DNA of 6,165 nucleotides, from assembly GCA_964465665.1 (NCBI GenBank), contig CAYXKM010000133.1, forward strand, positions 1 through 6,165, in the 5' to 3' direction. Both the position numbers and the translations under genes were made by a program. This document shows positions 1-6,165 of the stretch, piece after piece. Source of the DNA: JAKEGN01 sp964465665 (lineage in GTDB: Bacteria > Pseudomonadota > Gammaproteobacteria > Steroidobacterales > Woeseiaceae). Positions within the stretch are counted from its first letter, which is position 1. The number at the start of each line of letters is the position of its first letter. The notes under the pieces are model-generated. The model searched no databases, was not told where the DNA came from, and saw only the letters and a list, made by a program, of their open reading frames with translations.

Positions 1-1758
1 GCTGCTATCGGATCGAACGGCCTTTTCTGCAGGGCCTGATCGCCGCCTGTGGCCACTCACCGATTTCAACACCCGATCGGCAAACTCGAAAAGGCCGACG
101 CTTTTCAGCAGGGCCTTCGCCTTGCGTTTCAATTTGAAATGCACAAAGAAAAACATCCGAAGTCGCACGGTCCTCGAGTAGATGTGAATATTCCTGGTAC
201 GAAGGACGTTGTCGGTCCACCTGAGCTTGTTGGTAAGGAAGCTGCCGAGAAACTCATACCGCCGAATCTTGCCGGCAGTCAACAACTGCTCCAGCTCATA
301 GGACTCGAGCACCGTTCCCGGCGACAGATGATCGTAAGACTGGTCATGAGCGATTATGAGCGATTGAAAGGAATCCCGATCGACAATGCCGAATGTGCTT
401 GCAATCGGACTTCCGTCCAGCTCCAGAAAGCGCAGCTCGAAGCTTGAATCCTGCGCAAAAGTTTCAGCAAGACCCATGTAGAACAGGTAGTGCTCCCGAT
501 CCCTGTCAAGGTGCAAATCATTGGCATACTTCCAGCTTCGACCTTCGATATTGCAGTGACGGCGCATTGCCTGATCCAGATCCGGCCAACTGCTGACAAC
601 CACGATCCTCAGATTGCCTTGCTGTTCAAGATTGCGCCTGGCGCGTCGAACGTTACTCCGCATGCGGCGTGAGCGAGCCGCCAGGAACTGTTCCCAGTCG
701 CCGTGCAAATCGATGTAAGGACAAAGGGTCTCCGAGGTCGCAACGTTGAATTCGCTCGATGCAAAGTGCCGCACGATCGCATCAAACTGCGTCCCGGGAG
801 GCTGTTCGTCCAGATCTGCGCAATCCCAGCCCTCCCGATGTAGCCGAAGGTATTCCAGCACGGCGGATACGACGCTTTCCGGCTCCGCGCAATGAAGGAT
901 CTTCGGCCGATTCATTTCCATGTCCGCGCCGATGAACAGCAACTTTCGCACCACCTTTCCGTAAATCGGGAAGTACTCGATCATCATTGGTGCCAGTCCG
1001 ATCACGACTTCGTCACGACGAACCACGAGAATGAACAGTTCGTTCCAGGTTCCGAAGGACTTCCACCATTGCCAGAGAAACCGATAGCTTTGCAGCACAT
1101 TCGTATCGTCAGTCTTTGCCAGCAGGTCATCCCATTGCCTGCTCAATGACATCCACTGGCGTGGACTCGACAGCCGGGTGACTGTCAGCCCGCTGTCATG
1201 GGTCCACGCCGCCTCGGGTAACGGCTGCTCGCTCAGGTTGCCAAGCGCTACCTCCTGTTCGACGTCGAACCTCATCAATTGATAATCCAGACTCGAACCG
1301 GCCGACGATTCCTCCCTGGTTTTCAGCATCATTCCGTAGTGGCGAAAGACCCGCTGCAATTTGCGCCATTGCTCCAACGAACTTCTTGACGCGTGAGCTT
1401 CGACCGGGAGCCCGGACGCGTAGTTTGCCCACAAATTGAAAAGAACAGAGAAGATTCGCACAAGGTAGCGCTCGTAACCCGGCAGGATCCCACATTCCTT
1501 TATGTATACAACCTCTTCCATGCGCCCGTGGAAGATGCTTTCGGATTCGATGTAAACGAACATGTAAGCGACGAGGCGAGTATCGTCGTACATTCCGTAA
1601 CTCAGGTTGCAAACCAGGTGCTCTTCCGTGTTTTGCAAGATTTCGCGAATTTCAGCAACGTCCTCCCGGTACTGCGGCGCGAAGAGGCGCTTCTGCAAGC
1701 GACAAATAGCGGCGGCGTCGCGTGAACCAAGCGGCCCGAAGTGAATCAGATCGGCCAT
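1..1758 (-). CDS. Two-domain GNAT-like / CelD (BioF2-like, Acetyltransf_6) acyltransferase, 3' end cut off by the window edge
   Basis: The reading frame is open from a stop at 1819-1821 to base 1 and has no stop in the window; 586 residues are visible from the ATG at 1756-1758. Residues about 1-165 look like a GNAT domain: IHFGPLGSRDAAAICRLQKR at the start, then alternating strands and helices. The usual acetyl-CoA loop (Q/RxxGxG/A) is replaced by a degenerate GILPGYERYLV near 90-100. Residues about 195-530 match the CelD/BioF2-like family. They include the basic stretch RSRRMRSNVRRARRNLEQQG (362-381), the segment FELRFLELDGSPIASTFGIV (440-459), LSPGTVLES (478-486) and the closing YEFLGSFLTNKLRW (501-514). 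After about 530 comes a basic, partly hydrophobic tail (LRMFFFVHFKLKRKAKALLK, 533-552). No signal peptide is seen, so it is probably cytoplasmic or membrane-associated. The family transfers acyl groups to amino or hydroxyl acceptors, and the GDP-mannose and PrsK neighbours suggest an exopolysaccharide intermediate as acceptor; the exact substrate is unknown. The chosen ATG has no clear Shine-Dalgarno, but it sits right at the GNAT domain start. Translation may be coupled to prsK. Confidence 0.85.
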   Translation of the reverse strand, partial: MADLIHFGPLGSRDAAAICRLQKRLFAPQYREDVAEIREILQNTEEHLVCNLSYGMYDDTRLVAYMFVYIESESIFHGRMEEVVYIKECGILPGYERYLVRIFSVLFNLWANYASGLPVEAHASRSSLEQWRKLQRVFRHYGMMLKTREESSAGSSLDYQLMRFDVEQEVALGNLSEQPLPEAAWTHDSGLTVTRLSSPRQWMSLSRQWDDLLAKTDDTNVLQSYRFLWQWWKSFGTWNELFILVVRRDEVVIGLAPMMIEYFPIYGKVVRKLLFIGADMEMNRPKILHCAEPESVVSAVLEYLRLHREGWDCADLDEQPPGTQFDAIVRHFASSEFNVATSETLCPYIDLHGDWEQFLAARSRRMRSNVRRARRNLEQQGNLRIVVVSSWPDLDQAMRRHCNIEGRSWKYANDLHLDRDREHYLFYMGLAETFAQDSSFELRFLELDGSPIASTFGIVDRDSFQSLIIAHDQSYDHLSPGTVLESYELEQLLTAGKIRRYEFLGSFLTNKLRWTDNVLRTRNIHIYSRTVRLRMFFFVHFKLKRKAKALLKSVGLFEFADRVLKSVSGHRRRSGPAEKAVRSDSS

Positions 1759-1805
1759 TGGGATCGACGGACGAACGAAATTTTCGGTTGCCGCCTGGAT
1801 TTCAT
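1746..1805 (-). other. Possible 19-codon coupling mini-ORF between prsK and the acyltransferase gene
   Basis: An ATG at 1803-1805 overlaps the prsK TGA (1802-1804) as ATGA and has a good Shine-Dalgarno upstream. It encodes MKSRRQPKISFVRRSQWPI and stops at 1746-1748, about ten bases beyond the in-frame ATG (1756-1758) of the next gene, which lies in another frame. This layout suits translational reinitiation: ribosomes finishing prsK restart here, terminate close to the acyltransferase start and load it. A chance overlap, or a frameshift that separated the real N-terminus from its gene, are alternatives. The peptide resembles nothing I recognise, and I do not claim it is a functional product. 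Confidence 0.3.
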
Positions 1806-3856
1806 GTAACGGAATCCTTTATGGCCGGCAAACTCAGATTGAACGTCGTTCCCCTCCCGACCTCCGACAGCACCGTAACCTGCCCCCCAAGGCTTCTGAC
1901 GTACTCTCGCGCCTGGTACGCACCGATGCCCATACTCTGGCTTCCCTTGGTGCTGTCAAACGGGCGAAACAATCGCTCGCGGATGAACTCCATTGACATG
2001 CCGCATCCGGTGTCCTGTATCGAGACCGATGCCACGTCGTTGCTACACGTTGCAACTATTCTCACACTACCCGTTTTATCCGTTGCATCCTGTGCATTTC
2101 GGATCAGGTGTTCGATGACCGTGCAAAGCCGTTCCGGATCTGCGCGCACCACGATCTTCTCTTCAGCAGTCAACGTGGGTTCCGGCTGTCTGGGCGAGCT
2201 ACCCTTGACCGCGTTACGCAGGACTTTACGCAGATCGACATTCTGACTGTTGCGTACCTTTGATCCGCTGGTCAATTGCTCCATGAGGCGCTTCATGCGC
2301 GCAACTGAATTCGCGATCGTGCTGATCGCATCGTCAACGAACTCGGGATTGTGCCGGTATTTCTCGGCATTCTTCACGACCAGTGATTGTTGCGCGATCA
2401 GATTATTCAGGTCATGCATTAAGAACGCAGTGAGCCTGTCATAGGTGCCGAATTGGCTGCTCTCGGCCAGGCGCCGGTCGGTCTCGGCCTGATTGATATG
2501 AGTCCCGACCTGGCGGCCAACCGTCCGCAGGAGATCGTGATCCTCGAAATTGAGCGGCGGAACCACCTTGGGTTTTCTCAGAACGATGAAGCCGAACAGC
2601 TTCGGGCCTTGCAGTAGAGGCACTATCAGCCACCAATCCCGCTGGTTCAGGAACAGATCCTCTATTTGCAGATCGCCATAACGTGACGGCTGGGCCCGAA
2701 ATTCCATCAGGTCGATAACCCACTGGCGCGATTCAAGGAATCGGATCAGCGGCGACTGCTTTGATATGTTCGCAGCAACCGGAATAGCGAAGCGCCATGA
2801 TCCGGTCGGCAAGTAAGTGTTCTCATCCTGTTCCTGAATCCACAGCGCCCCGCCGGGGCTGTTGACGATCTGCGCCACGGCGCGTATGGCCGTTGATTGA
2901 ACGTTTTCCAGTCCGGACTCGGACAAGGTTGCGATGAATCTCAGCCATTCTCGCCTGTAGTCGTATTTGTAAGGCAGGAAAGTCTTGCGGACCGAAACCC
3001 GAAACCACGCGCGTATTGTCGGCGAAATTGTCAGTACCGCCGCAGCCACGAAGGAGGCGGCTATCAAAACGATGCCGGCCACTTCGCCCCAGGTGCCTGC
3101 GTATATTTTGACGAAATGGTAGCCGACAACCGCCAACGCCAGGTATACGGCAACCACCCCCAATGAGAACGTGTAGAAGACGATCCGGTTGGGATACTGC
3201 GAGTCAAAGGGCAGGGTGAGTTCCCGCTTGGCACCCAGGCTCAGCAACACGACGAACAGACCGTTGACGTAGCCCCTCGCTGCCCAAAATTCCGGGTTCG
3301 GACTGCCGCCGACAATGGTTTGCACGCATAGGCCGAATTCGAATGCGAAGATGCCGACGATGCCGATGCAGAAATACGAGAATCCCGAGCGATCGTCAGC
3401 GCTTGCACGCCGAAGAACCTGTTCGGCTATGCTGAGCATCGGAACCGAAAACAGCACACCCAGAATGACCACCGACGGCAACGCCCATGAACCGCCGGAA
3501 GCCAGGTAAGAATAAAGCAGAGGCGAAACGCTAACGGCGAGTATAGCGAACCCATATCGCGACCCGAAGCGCCGAATCGTCCCGAGTTCATCGACATCGC
3601 GCAGGATCGACAAGCCAACCGTTAGCCAGGCGACGTTTCGCAATAGCTCGGCGGCAAGCACCAATACTCGCGACACAGAGATTCCAGTCAAGTTGGCCGC
3701 AAGCACACCCGCCCACAAAGCGCTGCTGACGGAAGCAATGGCCACCAGACGATGCCTCCGACTGTCTTTACAGTGTGTCAGCACCTGAATCGTCAACACC
3801 AGGAACGCCATCAGCGCTGTGGCATAGCCGATCGCCGCGATGTCGTTGGTACTCAT
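1802..3856 (-). CDS. prsK: PrsK-family membrane sensor histidine kinase of the XrtA/PEP-CTERM (exosortase) system
   Basis: The protein has 684 residues, close to the roughly 680-690 usual for PrsK. Residues about 5-280 hold some nine hydrophobic segments (roughly 6-27, 37-57, 62-83, 102-120, 127-146, 158-180, 192-208, 226-247, 256-278). Residues about 310-455 form a GAF-like cytoplasmic region. The kinase core follows: H-box FLMHDLNNLIAQQSLVVKNA with phospho-accepting His481, N-box HLIRNAQDATD (Asn587), G1 DTGCGM (615-620), F-box RPFDSTKG (631-638), G2 GIGAYQAREYV (643-653) and a terminal GRGTTFNLSLP. The HDLNNLIAQQ and GAYQAREYV wording is characteristic of PrsK. In known systems PrsK works with PrsR, a sigma-54-dependent response regulator controlling exopolysaccharide and PEP-CTERM genes; that role is inferred here. 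No receiver or PrsR gene adjoins it in this window. It starts 25 bases after manB with only a weak purine-rich ribosome site (AGAAAGA). All catalytic motifs are intact. Confidence 0.93.
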   Translation of the reverse strand: MSTNDIAAIGYATALMAFLVLTIQVLTHCKDSRRHRLVAIASVSSALWAGVLAANLTGISVSRVLVLAAELLRNVAWLTVGLSILRDVDELGTIRRFGSRYGFAILAVSVSPLLYSYLASGGSWALPSVVILGVLFSVPMLSIAEQVLRRASADDRSGFSYFCIGIVGIFAFEFGLCVQTIVGGSPNPEFWAARGYVNGLFVVLLSLGAKRELTLPFDSQYPNRIVFYTFSLGVVAVYLALAVVGYHFVKIYAGTWGEVAGIVLIAASFVAAAVLTISPTIRAWFRVSVRKTFLPYKYDYRREWLRFIATLSESGLENVQSTAIRAVAQIVNSPGGALWIQEQDENTYLPTGSWRFAIPVAANISKQSPLIRFLESRQWVIDLMEFRAQPSRYGDLQIEDLFLNQRDWWLIVPLLQGPKLFGFIVLRKPKVVPPLNFEDHDLLRTVGRQVGTHINQAETDRRLAESSQFGTYDRLTAFLMHDLNNLIAQQSLVVKNAEKYRHNPEFVDDAISTIANSVARMKRLMEQLTSGSKVRNSQNVDLRKVLRNAVKGSSPRQPEPTLTAEEKIVVRADPERLCTVIEHLIRNAQDATDKTGSVRIVATCSNDVASVSIQDTGCGMSMEFIRERLFRPFDSTKGSQSMGIGAYQAREYVRSLGGQVTVLSEVGRGTTFNLSLPAIKDSVT
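1815..1820 (-). promoter_or_regulatory. Shine-Dalgarno AAAGGA inside the 3' end of prsK
   Basis: On the minus strand AAAGGA lies nine bases before the ATG that overlaps the prsK stop. It is the clearest ribosome-binding site at any gene junction in the window. It points to the mini-ORF start at 1805 rather than directly to the domain-matching ATG at 1758, which makes the start of the downstream gene uncertain. Confidence 0.5.
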
Positions 3857-3881
3857 AAACCCCGGTCTTTCTGAGTGATAG

Positions 3882-5240
3882 TCAGGTCATACTATCCAGA
3901 AGCGACAATATCTCTCGGGTCTTTGCCTGCATCAATGCAGGATTGCCGCGGCTTTCCACGTTGAGCCGAATGACAGGCTCGGTGTTCGATGCACGCAAAT
4001 TGAAGCGCCATTCCGGAAATTGCATGCTGATTCCGTCCATAGTATCTATGGCGATGGCGCCGGTTGAGTACCGGGCTGAAATCTTCTCGATGGCGACTTT
4101 CGTATCAGGAACCTCGCGATTAATTTCGCCGCTGGCCGGAAACTCCCGCATGCAATCATCGACCATGGTTGAAAGCGGCTTGTTTCGCTGTGAAACCAGC
4201 TGAGCAACCAGCAGCCAGGGAATCATGCCACTGTCGCAATAATAGAATTCCCGAAAGTAATGATGTGCGCTCATCTCACCGCCGTAGAGGGCATCATGCT
4301 CTCGCATGATCTCTTTGATGAAGGAGTGCCCGGACTTGCTTTGAACCGGCTTTCCGCCACCCGCCTTTACGATCTTCAAAGTATTCCAGGTAAGCCGCGG
4401 ATCGAAGACGATCGCAGCACCGGGCTCTTTGGCCAGCATGCTTTCTGCCAGCAGACCGACTATGTAGTACCCCTCGACGAAACGCCCGTTCTCATCAAAA
4501 AAGAAACAACGGTCGAAATCACCATCCCACGCAATGCCGAGATCCGCGTTGCTCTCCTTGATGGCGGCGATAGTTGGTTGCCGATTCTCCTCCAGCATTG
4601 GGTTGGGCACGCCATTAGGGAAGTTACCGTCCGCGTTATGGTGAACTTTGACGAATTCGAAAGGAAGTCGTTTTTCCAGCAGATCGATGACTGCGCCGGC
4701 GCCGCCGTTTCCGGCATTGACAACAATTTTAAGCGGCTTCAATACCGCAAGATCAACGAAACCGAGTATGCACTGCAAATACGGCTCCGCTATATCGACC
4801 GACTTTCGCTGGCCCGGTTTGCGGACTACTTTGCGCTTGTCCTGCTCGGCAATGCGCCGAATATCGAACAGGCCGGTGTCGCCGCTGATGGGTTTCGATT
4901 GTTCGCGGACAAACTTGAGACCATTGTAGTCAGCCGGATTGTGACTGGCCGTGACCATAATTCCGCCGTCGGCACCCAGATGGCCGGTGGCAAAGTACAC
5001 CATTTCCGTGCCGCCCACACCAATGTCGATAACCTCGACTCCGGCGTCCATAAGTCCTTTCGCGACAGCATTCGCAAGAGTTTCGCTTGACAATCGAATG
5101 TCGCGGCCGAGCACGATCCTGCCTGCACTCAGATACTCGGCCGTGGCATTGCCAATGCGATAAGCAACGTCCTCATTCAATTGCCCGGGTATGCGGCCCC
5201 GAACATCATAGGCTTTGAAGCAATCAATGGTTATTGGCAT
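3882..5240 (-). CDS. manB: Phosphomannomutase (CpsG/ManB type)
   Basis: This 452-residue enzyme interconverts mannose-6-phosphate and mannose-1-phosphate in the cytoplasm, the middle step of GDP-mannose synthesis. It aligns by eye along its full length with E. coli CpsG (about 456 residues). The start CFKAYDVRG (7-15) is followed by the phosphoserine loop TASHNP (97-102, Ser99), the Mg-binding loop DGDFDR (239-244), the sugar-binding loop GGEMSAHHYF (320-329) and the phosphate-binding loop RASNTEPVIR (416-425). All four active-site loops are intact. I chose the ATG at 5238-5240 because the family begins there. An upstream in-frame ATG at 5360 would add 40 unrelated residues overlapping the manC end. 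No strong Shine-Dalgarno precedes the start, and a GC palindrome abuts it. It lies 46 bases after manC. Some members of the family also act on glucose phosphates, but the CpsG-like sequence and the manC neighbour favour mannose. Confidence 0.95.
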   Translation of the reverse strand: MPITIDCFKAYDVRGRIPGQLNEDVAYRIGNATAEYLSAGRIVLGRDIRLSSETLANAVAKGLMDAGVEVIDIGVGGTEMVYFATGHLGADGGIMVTASHNPADYNGLKFVREQSKPISGDTGLFDIRRIAEQDKRKVVRKPGQRKSVDIAEPYLQCILGFVDLAVLKPLKIVVNAGNGGAGAVIDLLEKRLPFEFVKVHHNADGNFPNGVPNPMLEENRQPTIAAIKESNADLGIAWDGDFDRCFFFDENGRFVEGYYIVGLLAESMLAKEPGAAIVFDPRLTWNTLKIVKAGGGKPVQSKSGHSFIKEIMREHDALYGGEMSAHHYFREFYYCDSGMIPWLLVAQLVSQRNKPLSTMVDDCMREFPASGEINREVPDTKVAIEKISARYSTGAIAIDTMDGISMQFPEWRFNLRASNTEPVIRLNVESRGNPALMQAKTREILSLLDSMT

Positions 5241-5250
5241 CGGGGCCCCG
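5241..5250. repeat. Perfect 10-base GC palindrome next to the manB start codon
   Basis: CGGGGCCCCG is its own reverse complement and ends directly at the manB ATG, in the place where a Shine-Dalgarno would be expected. It lacks a loop and a T-run, so it is not a terminator. It could affect ribosome access through intermolecular or alternative pairing, or be chance in GC-rich DNA. Confidence 0.35.
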
Positions 5251-5286
5251 AAAACAGGTCTTGTGAAACATGCTGGCGAAGAAGTA

Positions 5287-6165
5287 TCAAGTATTCGTGC
5301 CCTGGCGTCCGTAGTTGTCTTCCAGCCTGACGATATCATCTTCACCGAGATAGTCACCACATTGCACCTCGATGATATGCACCGGCTCCGTTCCGCGGTT
5401 CGCTATTCGGTGGACCGCACCGATCGGAATGTAAGTCGATTCATTGACCTTTAAGTCGAACTCCTTGTCATCGAGCGTAATACGCGCTACGCCTCGCACT
5501 GTCGTCCAGTGCTCAGCGCGACGGGCGTGCTTTTGCAGCGATAATACAGCACCGGGATTGACGATCAGGCGCTTGACTTGAAATCCGTCGTCACCATCTA
5601 TGCTGTCATAGCTGCCCCAGGGCCTGAATACCTGTCGGTGGAGCTTGGTTTCCTCTCGCTTCCGACGCTTCAGGTCGTCTACCAGGTGCTTGACGTCCTG
5701 AGACTTGTCCATGCTTGCGACCAGGACAGCGTCCTTGTCTTCCACGACAACGATGCCGTCAAGCCCAACCGCCGCGACCAGTCTGCTCTTGCTGCTGACA
5801 AAGCTTTGCTTGCAATCGTATGAGACGACATCGCCGATTATCGTGTTGCCGTCGTCGTCCCGATTGCTGACTTCGTGCAGCGCCGCCCAGGAACCCACGT
5901 CGCTCCATCCGGCGTCAAGCGGAACCATCGCCGCACGGTCGGTCTTCTCCATTACGGCATAGTCGATCGAATCAGACGGGCATGATTTAAAGATTTCAGC
6001 GTCCGGGCGAATGAAGTCGGTATCCAATTTCGCAGCAGTCATGCACTTCTCGCAGGCATCGAGAATCTCAGGCGAAAATTTTGCCAACTCGCGCAGAAAA
6101 GTATCAGCCTGAAATAGAAAAATACCGCCGTTCCAGAAAAAACGTCCCGTCGCAAGCATTCGTGT
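5287..6165 (-). CDS. manC: Mannose-1-phosphate guanylyltransferase / mannose-6-phosphate isomerase, C-terminal part (5' end outside window)
   Basis: The frame is open to the right edge. About 292 residues are visible of a family of roughly 475-480, so the N-terminal nucleotide-binding signature is missing from view. The enzyme is bifunctional: type II phosphomannose isomerase plus GDP-mannose pyrophosphorylase, acting in the cytoplasm. The visible part begins near the end of the nucleotidyltransferase domain (RFFWNGGIFLF). It carries SIDYAVMEK and DAGWSDVGSW (fragment residues 84-93), then the linker VFRPWGSYDSID. The C-terminal cupin isomerase domain has LSLQKHARRAEHW and YIPIGAVHRIAN. Its predicted metal ligands Gln211, His213, Glu218 and His252 (fragment numbering) are present. 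The usual HHHR is here HARR, keeping only the first His. The overall wording is close to E. coli CpsB and P. aeruginosa AlgA. It ends with TGA at 5287-5289, 46 bases before manB. The ATG at 6157-6159 is internal, not the start. Confidence 0.94.
   Translation of the reverse strand, partial: TRMLATGRFFWNGGIFLFQADTFLRELAKFSPEILDACEKCMTAAKLDTDFIRPDAEIFKSCPSDSIDYAVMEKTDRAAMVPLDAGWSDVGSWAALHEVSNRDDDGNTIIGDVVSYDCKQSFVSSKSRLVAAVGLDGIVVVEDKDAVLVASMDKSQDVKHLVDDLKRRKREETKLHRQVFRPWGSYDSIDGDDGFQVKRLIVNPGAVLSLQKHARRAEHWTTVRGVARITLDDKEFDLKVNESTYIPIGAVHRIANRGTEPVHIIEVQCGDYLGEDDIVRLEDNYGRQGTNT

Noticed and set aside
49..447. A 132-codon plus-strand frame near the left edge
   Set aside because: It is antisense to the C-terminal part of the acyltransferase, and its sequence resembles no family I know.
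1196..1612. A 138-codon minus-strand frame, Arg- and Gly-rich
   Set aside because: It overlaps the acyltransferase gene in another frame. The overlapping frame continues unbroken for 586 codons with conserved motifs, so this one is a shadow.
1722..2246. A 174-codon plus-strand frame
   Set aside because: It is antisense to the catalytic ATPase part of prsK and the following junction. Its Ser/Arg/Leu-rich composition is typical of a shadow frame.
3857..3881. Possible promoter or terminator between manB and prsK
   Set aside because: Only 25 bases are available, with no hairpin plus T-run and no -10/-35 pair, so co-transcription is the simpler reading.
4260..5090. A 276-codon open frame on the plus strand inside manB
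   Set aside because: It lies wholly antisense to an unmistakable phosphomannomutase with all active-site loops, and its translation shows no domain I recognise. It is a shadow caused by codon bias in manB.
5144..5159. A sigma-54-like -24/-12 element (TGGC, ten bases after GG, then GC) on the plus strand
   Set aside because: It keeps the GG/GC spacing but misses several consensus bases. It lies inside manB and points against all genes, so it is most likely chance, although PrsR systems use sigma-54.
5241..5360. A longer manB start at the ATG at 5360
   Set aside because: It would add 40 residues with no family match and overlap the manC coding end by more than 70 bases. The CpsG family starts just before CFKAYD, matching the ATG at 5240.

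Overview
The window is densely coding, and every gene I can support reads on the minus strand. From right to left, in transcription order, they are: the C-terminal part of manC (GDP-mannose pyrophosphorylase / mannose-6-phosphate isomerase), a complete manB/cpsG-type phosphomannomutase, a complete membrane histidine kinase of the PrsK family (XrtA/PEP-CTERM system), and a long two-domain acyltransferase-like gene that runs off the left edge without a stop. The gaps are 46, 25 and about 43 bases, with no promoter or terminator visible between genes. This suggests one operon that starts beyond the right edge and continues past the left edge.

The set points to a Gram-negative, probably gamma- or betaproteobacterial, environmental bacterium with an exosortase A (PEP-CTERM) type exopolysaccharide locus. 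PrsK kinases are known from such loci, and ManB/ManC resemble the gammaproteobacterial CpsG/CpsB and AlgA enzymes. Base composition looks moderately GC-rich by eye. No rRNA, tRNA or taxonomic marker is present, so the host assignment is inference.

Right third (3882-6165): ManC isomerises fructose-6-phosphate to mannose-6-phosphate and later converts mannose-1-phosphate to GDP-mannose. ManB performs the step between, so the pair forms a complete GDP-mannose route for polysaccharide synthesis. Middle (1802-3856): PrsK, with about nine membrane segments, a GAF-like region and an intact HisKA/HATPase core. No PrsR response regulator is visible beside it. Left (1-1758): a protein of at least 586 residues with a GNAT-like N-terminal domain and a CelD/BioF2-like (Acetyltransf_6) C-terminal domain. 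It probably acylates a sugar or polysaccharide intermediate.

The most unusual spot is the prsK/acyltransferase junction. A good Shine-Dalgarno and an ATGA overlap drive a 19-codon mini-ORF whose stop lies just past the likely acyltransferase start. This could be translational coupling, or the trace of a frameshift. I see no mobile element, CRISPR array, RNA gene or long repeat.
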